Shown here one piece after another: positions 26,632-36,001 of a DNA stretch of 64,000 bases. Location of the stretch: the NCBI GenBank assembly GCA_035485275.1, contig DATHOE010000021.1, positions 75,791 to 139,790 on the forward strand, read 5' to 3'. The stretch is from DAIDJD01 sp035485275. GTDB lineage: Bacteria > Oederibacteriota > JAJYGY01 > DAIDJD01. Numbering within the stretch: position 1 is the stretch's first letter; every line of letters starts with the position of its first letter. Both the position numbers and the translations under genes were made by a program. Below the pieces are notes generated by a model. It was not told the DNA's origin, ran no database searches, and was given only the letters and a program-made list of their open reading frames with translations.

Positions 26632-28629
26632 ATGGGCTTCCTCCCCAGCCCGCAGGACCGGGCCCTGTGGGCCGCCTCCGACGCCTTCCGCAGCGGCGAC
26701 TCCGCGGCAGCGGCCGCGGACCTCGATCCCTGGGTGACCCGCTCGGCCGAGGCCGCGCGCGAGGACCTGGCCCTGCGTTTCCTGTCCCAGGACTACGAAG
26801 GCGTGCTGGCCCTGGACGCCGCGGTGCCCAAGGCCGCTTCGGACGACGAAGCCCGCCTGTGGGTGGCCCGCAGCGACGCGGCCCTGGCGCGCTGGAACGA
26901 CTGCCTCGCGCGCCTGGCGCCCCTGACGCAGGGAGCCACCCGGCCCTGGGCGCTCTGCCTGCGCGCCGAAGCCCTGGCCGCCCTGGCGGATCCCGCGGCC
27001 CAGGCGGCCTTCAGCGACGCGCTCAGCGCCACGGCCGGCACCCGCCTGGACGCCCTGTGCTCGGTCGAGGCCGCGGAGGAGGCCGCCGGCCGCTACGACT
27101 GGGCTTCGGAGGAAACGCTGTATCTGCGCGCGGAACGCGCGGACCCGGCCTACACCCGGGTGGACCTGCGCCTGGCCGAACTCTACCTCTGCGAGGAGCG
27201 CTGGTCCGAGGCGCGCTTGAGGCTGGAACGCGCCCACCGCGTGGACCCCCTGGCGGCCGAGCCCGCCCAGGACCTCGACGCCCTGCTCAAGGAGCGGCCC
27301 CAGGAGCGCACGGTCCAGCAGAGCGACCTGGACGGCCGGCTCAAGCTCTTTGACCTGCTTTCCAATCCCGTGGTCCAGCCCCTGCCCCAGCGCGCGGGCG
27401 AGCCCAGCGTGCGGGTGGGGCTGCTCACGGGCGTGGACGCGGTCCGTTTCCGCGTGGGCGGCGCCATGGTCGACGAGGCCCAGGGCCTGACCCTGGCCGC
27501 GGAAAGCTCCTGGGTCGCCTGCGAAGGCCCGGGCGAGACCTGGACCCTGGCCCCGCTCGATCCCAATCCGGCCCCGGCCCGCGTGCTGTCCGGGCCCCTG
27601 CGGCTGAGGCCCCTGGACCCCTCCTCCACCTTCGGCCTCTTCGGCGTTGAGCACGGCGGCGGCTATTTCTTCGCCGGCAGCGAGGACCGCTACTACCGGG
27701 GCCTGCTTGAGATCAGCGAGAGGCCGGACGGCCTGCTGGTCGTCGACGAGCTGGGCCTGGAATCCTACCTCTGCAGCGTGGTGCCCTCCGAGGTGCCGGC
27801 TTCCTGGTCCGCGGCCGCCCTGCGCGCCCAGGCCATCACCGCCAGGACCTTCGCCTGGGGCGAGCTGGGGGACTTCAAGGACGAGGGCTACGACCTGTGC
27901 CCCTCGGTGGCCTGCGCCGCCTATTCCGGCGTGGGCGTGGAGAACGCCCGGACCACCAGCGCGGTGACGGCCACGGCCGGGCTGGTGATGGAGAGCGGCG
28001 GCGGCCGGCTGGGCTCGGCCCACTTCATGGACAATTCCGGGGGCCACACCCTCCCCGCGGGCGACGTCTGGTCCAGCCCGGATCCCGACAGCGTGGGGGT
28101 GCCGGACTGCCCGGACCGGGCGTCCGCGACGCTGAAGCTCTTCCCGCTGTCCCCGGCCGGGCTGCTGCACTACATCGACGACCTGGGCAAGGACGTGCAG
28201 GGATGGCCCGACCACGAGGGGCATTCCCTGTGGCGCTGGACCCTGCGCCTGACGCCCGAGGACCTGGCGCCCAGCGTGGACCGCCACGGCGCGGTGGGAC
28301 GGCCGGTGGACGTGCAGGGCCTGGACCGCAGCCAGGGGGGCTACCTCCTGAGGGTGCGGGTGGTCGGCGACCGGGGCTCCTATGTGGTGTCGGGCGACCG
28401 CATCCGTTCGGCCCTGAAAGGCCTGAAATCCGACCTGTTCTATGTCGAGGCCCGCTTGGACGCCCAGGGCCGCACCGTGGCCCTGCTCTTCCACGGCGGC
28501 GGCTGGGGCCACGGGGTCGGCATGAGCCAGTCCGGGGCCGAGGCCATGGCCCAGGCCGGCCTGGACGAGCGCTCCATCCTTAGGCATTATTTCCCCGAAG
28601 ACCGGATCCATAGACGCTACACTTGGTGA
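26632..28629 (+). CDS. SpoIID/LytB-domain protein with TPR-like N-terminus
   Basis: A 665-residue envelope protein. Residues 1-220 are Ala/Leu-rich helical repeats like TPR units (ARLRLERAHRVDPLAAEPAQ). The second half is a SpoIID/LytB domain, with ELGLESYLCSVVPSEVPASW, LRAQAITARTFAWGEL and the closing GGGWGHGVGMSQSGAEAM. SpoIID-type enzymes trim peptidoglycan glycan strands or stimulate amidases. The ATG at 26632 lacks a signal peptide, yet the in-frame bases just upstream (26590-26631) encode LGLLALLAAARLGA, so a non-standard start may be used. It follows lptB by 61 bases. Confidence 0.82.
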   Translation: MGFLPSPQDRALWAASDAFRSGDSAAAAADLDPWVTRSAEAAREDLALRFLSQDYEGVLALDAAVPKAASDDEARLWVARSDAALARWNDCLARLAPLTQGATRPWALCLRAEALAALADPAAQAAFSDALSATAGTRLDALCSVEAAEEAAGRYDWASEETLYLRAERADPAYTRVDLRLAELYLCEERWSEARLRLERAHRVDPLAAEPAQDLDALLKERPQERTVQQSDLDGRLKLFDLLSNPVVQPLPQRAGEPSVRVGLLTGVDAVRFRVGGAMVDEAQGLTLAAESSWVACEGPGETWTLAPLDPNPAPARVLSGPLRLRPLDPSSTFGLFGVEHGGGYFFAGSEDRYYRGLLEISERPDGLLVVDELGLESYLCSVVPSEVPASWSAAALRAQAITARTFAWGELGDFKDEGYDLCPSVACAAYSGVGVENARTTSAVTATAGLVMESGGGRLGSAHFMDNSGGHTLPAGDVWSSPDPDSVGVPDCPDRASATLKLFPLSPAGLLHYIDDLGKDVQGWPDHEGHSLWRWTLRLTPEDLAPSVDRHGAVGRPVDVQGLDRSQGGYLLRVRVVGDRGSYVVSGDRIRSALKGLKSDLFYVEARLDAQGRTVALLFHGGGWGHGVGMSQSGAEAMAQAGLDERSILRHYFPEDRIHRRYTW

Positions 28630-28690
28630 CGCGTTTGACCGACCTCCGCCCAGATTTCGAAGCAGCGGCCCGCCGTTCGCGGCCCGGCCG

Positions 28691-29164
28691 ATGAGCGCCT
28701 TGCGCAAGGTATTCTCCGGGGCGCAGCCCGGCGTGGACCGGGCCGCCCTGGACGCCGCCCTGGATCTCGGATTCCAGGCGGGAGGATGGGTCCCCAAGGG
28801 CCGCGTGGCGGACGACGGCGCGGTCCCCCCGCGCTACAGCGTGACCGAGACCGGCGGCCGGGACCGCACGCAGTGCGTCGAATGGAACGTCCGCGACACG
28901 GACGCCACCCTGATCCTCACCACCGGGCGCCGTCTGGGGGACGACGCCCAGGCGGCCATGGACCTGGCCCACAAAATGGAAAAGCCCGTGCTGGTGGTGG
29001 ACCTGCTCCAGCCCCGCAACCTGCCCAGCATCCTGTTCTGGCTGGACTACGGGAAAGTGGTTTCGCTCAACGTCGCCGGCCCACGCGAGAGCGAGGTCCC
29101 CGGGATCCGCGCCATGGCCATGGAATTCCTGAAGGACCTGCTCATGGCCGTCAAGGAATCCTGA
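28691..29164 (+). CDS. Putative molybdenum carrier-like protein
   Basis: A 157-residue Rossmann-like protein of the family named after an algal molybdenum-cofactor carrier. The motifs FSGAQPGVDRAALDAALDLG, GGWVPKGRVADDGAVPPRY, TQCVEWNVRDTDATLILTTG and KPVLVVDL are typical. In bacteria the function is not proven; the fold also resembles nucleotide-binding LOG/DprA relatives. No molybdenum enzyme gene is nearby. It opens a small plus-strand group with the tiny membrane protein and the AbrB-type gene. Confidence 0.85.
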   Translation: MSALRKVFSGAQPGVDRAALDAALDLGFQAGGWVPKGRVADDGAVPPRYSVTETGGRDRTQCVEWNVRDTDATLILTTGRRLGDDAQAAMDLAHKMEKPVLVVDLLQPRNLPSILFWLDYGKVVSLNVAGPRESEVPGIRAMAMEFLKDLLMAVKES

Positions 29165-29187
29165 ACCGCACACGATAAAGGACCGCC

Positions 29188-29331
29188 ATGACCCCTTTGC
29201 TGCCCATCCTTTATGCCGTCTTCATCGGCCTTGCCCTTATCTGGCCCCTGGCCTTTTTCGGTTACCGCTTTTATGTGGACCTGGTCGCTGCGGAGACGGA
29301 AAAACACGCGAAGCAGGCCCCGGGGCACTAG
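29188..29331 (+). CDS. 47-residue single-pass membrane protein
   Basis: A short frame starts at ATG 29188 with AAAGGA five bases upstream. The peptide begins MTPLLPILYAVFIGLALIW, continues with one hydrophobic helix, and ends in a charged tail (AAETEKHAKQAPGH). The good ribosome site, the single helix and the tight fit between the preceding gene and the AbrB-type gene (eight bases) support real translation. No function can be assigned. Confidence 0.55.
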   Translation: MTPLLPILYAVFIGLALIWPLAFFGYRFYVDLVAAETEKHAKQAPGH

Positions 29332-29339
29332 GGGCAAGT

Positions 29340-29600
29340 ATGCTCGCGACGATTTCAAGCAAAGGGCAGGTTACGATACCAAAGGCAATACGGGAGGCCC
29401 TGGGGCTAAAGTCCGGGGACTCGGTCGCCTTTGCGGTCAAGGACGGGGCGGCAGTTCTCCGCCCGGTCCGGGCCCGGACCATGGACGATCTCCAGGCATG
29501 TCTGCGTATGTACGCGGACAAAGGACCCGACATCAGGCATGGACATCGGGAAGCCCTGGCCGAAGCCCTGTGCGCGCGCAAAAGAAAATGGTTCCGTTGA
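29340..29600 (+). CDS. AbrB/MazE-type DNA-binding protein, orphan antitoxin-like
   Basis: An 86-residue protein with an N-terminal swapped-hairpin AbrB domain (ATISSKGQVTIPKAIREAL, then LKSGDSVAFAVKDG), as in VapB, MazE and SpoVT-AbrB proteins. The C-terminal 40 residues (DLQACLRMYADKGPDI onward) would bind a partner toxin. No PIN-domain or MazF-like gene lies on either side, and the frame is followed at once by a strong terminator. It is therefore a solitary regulator, the remnant of a toxin-antitoxin pair, or paired with a distant toxin. Confidence 0.85.
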   Translation: MLATISSKGQVTIPKAIREALGLKSGDSVAFAVKDGAAVLRPVRARTMDDLQACLRMYADKGPDIRHGHREALAEALCARKRKWFR

Positions 29601-29652
29601 TGCCGCCGACCGAAGCACTGGTTGAACTCCGTCCCTAAACGAATCTCGCAAA

Positions 29653-29694
29653 GAAAAGGCGCCATCCGACAGGTCGGATGGCGCCTTTTCTTCG
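29653..29694. terminator. Long bidirectional terminator
   Basis: A perfect 17-bp stem (29653-29669 with 29674-29690) encloses the loop CAGG. The stem itself ends in AAAA/TTTT, giving a U-rich end in either direction. It separates the AbrB gene (plus) from the converging hsp20 gene (minus). Confidence 0.9.
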
Positions 29695-29716
29695 TGGGGT
29701 CGATGTCATGCTCGCC

Positions 29717-30172
29717 TTAGCGCACTTCCACCTGGCGCGGCTGGGCGCTTTCCTTTTTCGGGACGGTGATGGTGAGCACGCCGTCCTTGTATTCCGCGGC
29801 CACTTTCTCCAGGTCCACGCCGTCGCCCAGGTTCAGGCGGCGTTCGAAGCTGCCCCAGCTGCGCTCCACGCGCAGCCAGCTCTGTTCGGCGTCCTTGGGG
29901 GACTCCGCCTGGTGCTCGGCCTTGCGCGAACCGCTCACGCTGAGCACCCCGTCCTCGACGCTGACGGCGATGTCTTTGCGTTCCACGCCCGGCAGGTCGG
30001 CCTGCACGGTGTAGGCGTCCTTGCCTTCCTTGACGTCGAGCGAGGGCGAGAATTCAGCCAGACCGCCGCGCGCGTGCTCGTTGAAGAGGCGCAGGAAAGG
30101 GTCGCTGACGCCGCCGAAATTCTGCCAGCGGCCGAGGGCGCCGGCTTCCCGCGCGAATGGGATCATGTACAT
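29717..30172 (-). CDS. Small heat-shock protein of the Hsp20/alpha-crystallin family
   Basis: ATP-independent holdase that binds unfolding proteins. The 151-residue chain has the alpha-crystallin domain from about residue 45 to 140, with FSPSLDVKEGKDAYTVQADLPGVERKDIAVSVE as its first strands and AAEYKDGVLTITVPKKE as its last. AAGGAGG lies seven bases before the ATG at 30172 (a second ATG follows at residue 3). The only promoter visible upstream is a sigma-54 type at 30249-30264, an unusual control for a heat-shock gene. Confidence 0.93.
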   Translation of the reverse strand: MYMIPFAREAGALGRWQNFGGVSDPFLRLFNEHARGGLAEFSPSLDVKEGKDAYTVQADLPGVERKDIAVSVEDGVLSVSGSRKAEHQAESPKDAEQSWLRVERSWGSFERRLNLGDGVDLEKVAAEYKDGVLTITVPKKESAQPRQVEVR

Positions 30173-30248
30173 GGTCTTCCTCCTTGAGTTTCAAGCCCCG
30201 GCGTTTGGATAGGGCCGGAGTCTTTTTTTTGGATTCTGACCTAAGTAA

Positions 30249-30265
30249 TGCAAGCGGCGTGCCAG
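30249..30265 (-). promoter_or_regulatory. Sigma-54 (RpoN) promoter for hsp20
   Basis: On the minus strand the bases read CTGGCACG-CCGC-TTGCA, matching the full -24/-12 consensus YTGGCACG-N4-TTGCW with no mismatch. The transcript would start near 30237 and carry a leader of about 65 bases. A dyad further upstream, CCCCTGT (30302-30308) and ACAGGGG (30320-30326), is centred about 77 bases from the start and could be the enhancer site for a sigma-54 activator. Confidence 0.82.
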
Positions 30266-30444
30266 TCCAAGGAGCCTTAATCTGCCTGATTGGCGCCCAA
30301 GCCCCTGTATTGTTTTCGCACAGGGGGCGTATCAAAATGAAATCCTATGCTTCGTTTTGGGGCGGGGCCGCGCTTAAAGCTGGCTTGACAAGGCGGCCAT
30401 TGTTGACGGAGATAGATTGACGCTGAATCATAAAGGGGGAGGCG

Positions 30445-30924
30445 ATGAAACATTCCTGGCAGATTTGGGTGGTCCTGGGGCTGATGGTCCTGTCTTTTCT
30501 CGCCTCCATCCCGGGTGTGATCCAGCCCGACCCCCTGGAAGTGCAGGTGTTTGACTGGTGGGGCCGCGGTTCCTGGGTGCTTTTGTTCAACGGGATATCC
30601 AGCCTTGCGATCCTCCTGGCCTTGGTCGCCTTTTTTGTGCGCAAGCCCTGGAGCCTTTCGCTGGTCCTCAGCGGCATCTGGGTCCCCAAGGTTTTCAGCG
30701 CGATCTATATGGGCATCATCCTCAACAATCTCGGCGATTTTGAGGCGCTCATGCCCAAGCCCGCCTTGAACAGCGCCGCCGGGATCAAACTCATCCAGGC
30801 GCATGTCGAGCAGATCATTTTCACCTGGGGATTTTACGCGGCCCTGGCCGCGATATTCGCCTGGGGAAGCATCCTCACGGCCCTGGTCTGGTGGAAGCGC
30901 ACCGAGCTCCAAGGCTACGAGTAG
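30445..30924 (+). CDS. Four-helix membrane protein of unknown function
   Basis: A 159-residue protein with four predicted membrane helices: IWVVLGLMVLSFLASI, LLFNGISSLAILLALVAFFV, LSLVLSGIWVPKVFSAIYMG and FTWGFYAALAAIFAWGSIL. The family is not recognised. GGGGGAGG precedes the ATG. Three TTGAC elements (30385, 30403, 30417) stand upstream and may belong to its promoter or to a regulator site, though none has a good -10 at the right distance. Codon use is less GC-rich than in clpB next door. The gap 30173-30444 otherwise holds the hsp20 promoter region. Confidence 0.65.
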   Translation: MKHSWQIWVVLGLMVLSFLASIPGVIQPDPLEVQVFDWWGRGSWVLLFNGISSLAILLALVAFFVRKPWSLSLVLSGIWVPKVFSAIYMGIILNNLGDFEALMPKPALNSAAGIKLIQAHVEQIIFTWGFYAALAAIFAWGSILTALVWWKRTELQGYE

Positions 30925-31000
30925 GGTTTTTGGGAGAAAATTGCGGGCTTTCCCGTTTTGGCCCCAAACTTGCACATTCTGAGCCCAGGAGGAACATCCC

Positions 31001-33574
<2,574 letters not shown>

Positions 33575-33592
33575 GGTGTGTTCCCGCAGGGC

Positions 33593-33630
33593 GTAAAAAA
33601 AGGGACGGCGGTTTTTCCGCCGTCCCTTTC
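33593..33630. terminator. Terminator hairpin after clpB, T run stronger on the minus side
   Basis: A 13-bp stem (33599-33611 with 33617-33629) has a TTTTT-containing loop. Read on the plus strand only TTT follows and lies inside the stem, then CGCG; read on the minus strand a run of seven T follows. It still fits as the end of clpB, but by the U-tract rule it would work better against transcripts coming from the right. Confidence 0.7.
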
Positions 33631-33660
33631 GCGTTCCATCAACTCATCGGAGGTGGCGCC

Positions 33661-34134
33661 ATGTCGTCCATGACCCTTTGCCTATGGTTTGACGGGCAGG
33701 CCGAGGAAGCGGCCCAGTACTACAAGTCCATCTTCAAGACCAAAGCCAAGATCACCGAAATCACGCGCCACGGGTCCGCGGGCCCGGGGCCCGCCGGGAC
33801 GGTGATGTGCGTGCTCTTCGAGATCAACGGCCAGAAGTTCCTGGGCCTCAACGGCGGCCCGAACTTCAAGTTCAACGAAGCCCTCTCCGTCATGGTGTTC
33901 TGCAAGACCCAGAAAGAGCTCGACTACTATTGGGGGAAGCTCGGCGAGGGCGGGCAGGAGATCCAATGCGGGTGGCTGAAGGACAAATTCGGGCTGTGCT
34001 GGCAGATCGTGCCCGAGGGGATCTGGGACTACGTGGCGGGGAAGGATCCCGAGGGCGCGGCCAGGGCGATGACGGCCATGATGGGGATGGTGAAGCTGGA
34101 CCTGAATATCCTGAAAAAGGCCTACAAGGGATGA
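33661..34134 (+). CDS. PhnB-like VOC (glyoxalase-fold) protein
   Basis: A 157-residue protein of the VOC superfamily, of the PhnB/'3-demethylubiquinone methyltransferase-like' branch. SSMTLCLWFDGQAEEAAQYYKSIF and the pair FEINGQKFLGLNGGP and FGLCWQIVPEGIWDYV are the family signatures. The branch is named after a methyltransferase but most members have unknown roles, so I give no reaction. GGAGG precedes the ATG. It ends eight bases before the converging PqiA-like gene. Confidence 0.88.
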   Translation: MSSMTLCLWFDGQAEEAAQYYKSIFKTKAKITEITRHGSAGPGPAGTVMCVLFEINGQKFLGLNGGPNFKFNEALSVMVFCKTQKELDYYWGKLGEGGQEIQCGWLKDKFGLCWQIVPEGIWDYVAGKDPEGAARAMTAMMGMVKLDLNILKKAYKG

Positions 34135-34141
34135 TCCCGGC

Positions 34142-35143
34142 CTAGTGCGTCCCGGATTTAAGGTACTGGATGCAGCACAAAAAAACGGCCGCGCTGACCA
34201 GCTCGGCCAGGTAGGGGATGCCGGATTTCCAGCCGAGGATGGGGGCCTCCTTCGCCCGCGGGTCGGACAGCTTGTGGAGCATGGAGGTGGTGATCATGCT
34301 CAGAAAGCAGTATCCCGCGAAATAGTACAGGCCCCGGCAGGGGATGACGTGGGTGGAGCTGTCGGACTTGATGGCGAAGCAGGCCAGGAGGATGGCCGCC
34401 ACGAAGACGTCCGCCATGGACCATTTGGAGAACACGGTCAGGAGCCGGTTGATGCCCGCGTTGGTGGACGGCGAGGAGGCCAGGCTGCCGTAGATGGTCA
34501 GCGCCATCTTCAGCAGGGGCGTGACGACGCTGAAGATGAGCACGAAGGCGCCGAAGGCCCAGTGGCCGCCCTTGAACAGGGCGATGACCACCGCCGAGAT
34601 GCTGCGCACCTGGTGCTGGATCACCGGGGTGATCCCGAGGAATTTGACGGGGATGTCCGTGTAGATCACGAGCGCCGAGGTGCTTATCCCCACGGCGAAG
34701 AACACGGCGGAAACGGCGGTCAAGGCCCACAGAAGGTTGCGCTTGGTCGCGGAATTTTTTTTGGAGGCGACCAGGATCAGGTAGGCGAGGCTGAGGCCCA
34801 TGAGCACCCGCGACCAGAAAATCGCCCGGTCCTCCTCCTCCGCCAAACGCTGGTTCAGGTCCGGGAGCGCGCCGAGCGCGGCGTTGGATTCCTGCAGGGT
34901 GGGGAAGCCGAAGTTGTCGCGCAGGTCGTTGATGACCAAGGGCCCCAAGATGCTGTGCCGGTGCTCGAATTGGTCCGCGGCCTGGGCGCCCTCGTTCCCG
35001 AGGCTGGAGCGGCGGCAGATCTCGTCGAAGTATCCGGTGGAGGCGTTGGTGCGCGTGGAGACCTGCCAGGCGGCGAAGCCGGCGAAAAGCAGATACGCAG
35101 CAAAGAAGATCCGTTGCCAGGTCGAAAAAACGGGGGTTTCCAT
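34142..35143 (-). CDS. Paraquat-inducible protein A-like membrane protein
   Basis: About six membrane helices in 333 residues. The C-terminal half holds the PqiA core: SISAVVIALFKGGHWAFGAF, LIFSVVTPLLKM, VFSKWSMADVFVAAILLA and GLYYFAGYCFLSMI, including the conserved KWSMADV. PqiA/YebS proteins work with MCE proteins in lipid traffic between the membranes; no MCE-domain gene is next to it here. The N-terminal half (ICRRSSLGNEGAQAADQFEH, a periplasmic loop) is unlike typical PqiA, which has a Cys4 zinc region. A GTG at 35173 would add ten residues. Confidence 0.8.
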   Translation of the reverse strand: METPVFSTWQRIFFAAYLLFAGFAAWQVSTRTNASTGYFDEICRRSSLGNEGAQAADQFEHRHSILGPLVINDLRDNFGFPTLQESNAALGALPDLNQRLAEEEDRAIFWSRVLMGLSLAYLILVASKKNSATKRNLLWALTAVSAVFFAVGISTSALVIYTDIPVKFLGITPVIQHQVRSISAVVIALFKGGHWAFGAFVLIFSVVTPLLKMALTIYGSLASSPSTNAGINRLLTVFSKWSMADVFVAAILLACFAIKSDSSTHVIPCRGLYYFAGYCFLSMITTSMLHKLSDPRAKEAPILGWKSGIPYLAELVSAAVFLCCIQYLKSGTH

Positions 35144-35216
35144 GCGCCATTTTACCCCAGTCGCCCGCGCCACAGCAACAGGACTGAGCCGTTTCCCCGG
35201 GTTCAGCCCCTTTAAA

Positions 35217-35252
35217 CGCGAAGGACCCGGCCTTTCGACCGGGTCCTTCGCG
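35217..35252. terminator. Perfect 14-bp hairpin, probable terminator without a long T run
   Basis: Arms 35217-35230 and 35239-35252 are exact complements (CGCGAAGGACCCGG) around an 8-base loop. It lies downstream of the minus-strand rhodanese gene and upstream of the PqiA-like gene. On the minus strand TTTAAA follows, a weak U tail. Confidence 0.55.
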
Positions 35253-35300
35253 TATCCGTAACCGAACCGTTACCCGTCGCCCGGGCGCCTCCCTAGGGGC

Positions 35301-35852
35301 CTAGTGGCCGGCGGGCGCGGCGGCGGGGGCCGTGGTCGCCACGAGGCGGCCGTACTTGTCCACCAGGGGCAGTTTGGCGGCGCTCCATTCGGGGTAGCCG
35401 CCCCAGAACACGGCCACGTTCTTGAAGCCCTTGTTCACCAGGTCCTGGCACAGCGAGTCGGACAGGTGGCAGCCCTTGCCGTGGCAGTAGGCGATGATGA
35501 TCTTGGCCTTCTTCAGCCTCTTGGCGTAGATGGCGTACTGCTTCTCGAAGTCGCCCAGGGGCAGGGGCAGGGCGCCCTTCAGGTGGCTCTGCTGCCATTC
35601 CAGCATGCTGCGGCCGTCCACCAGGATCGTGCCCTTTTTCTTCAGCAGGCGCTGGGTCTCAGCCAGGGTGATGTGGGGCCACTTCATCGCGTAGACGCTG
35701 TCCGTGAAGCTCGGGTCGGGCGTCACCGGGGGGTAGGACAGGGGCGTCAGGTTGGCCGAAGGGGAGGCCGCGGGCGCGTCCGCCATGGCCGGGACCGCGG
35801 ACAGGGGCAACGCGACCAGCAGGGCCGCCAGCAGGGCCTGGGAAAAACGCAT
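35301..35852 (-). CDS. Exported rhodanese-domain protein
   Basis: A 183-residue protein with a signal peptide (MRFSQALLAALLVALPLSA, cleavage after AMA) and a single rhodanese domain. GTILVDGRSMLEWQQSHLKGA opens the fold, and the active loop IIIAYCHGKGCHLSDSL has a cysteine in the catalytic position and a second one nearby. VFWGGYPEW closes it. Periplasmic rhodaneses handle sulphur transfer or serve as redox sensors; no partner is evident. GGAGG precedes the ATG. Confidence 0.9.
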   Translation of the reverse strand: MRFSQALLAALLVALPLSAVPAMADAPAASPSANLTPLSYPPVTPDPSFTDSVYAMKWPHITLAETQRLLKKKGTILVDGRSMLEWQQSHLKGALPLPLGDFEKQYAIYAKRLKKAKIIIAYCHGKGCHLSDSLCQDLVNKGFKNVAVFWGGYPEWSAAKLPLVDKYGRLVATTAPAAAPAGH

Positions 35853-36001
35853 GGTGTTCCTCCAGATAAGAATTAGCCGGGTTGAATCTGCGAAAGCGGG
35901 AAAAGCATAACCCGCCTTCGGGGGGGCCGCAAGACCCCGCCTTGCCCAGCCTGCGGCGCTGGCATACCATGTCGGACTTCACCTTATTCCCGCGAGGATC
36001 C

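Noticed and set aside
30925..31000. CIRCE element or heat-shock sigma promoter before clpB
   Set aside because: No TTAGCACTC-N9-GAGTGCTAA and no sigma-32-like pair could be found; the region only has short GC dyads.
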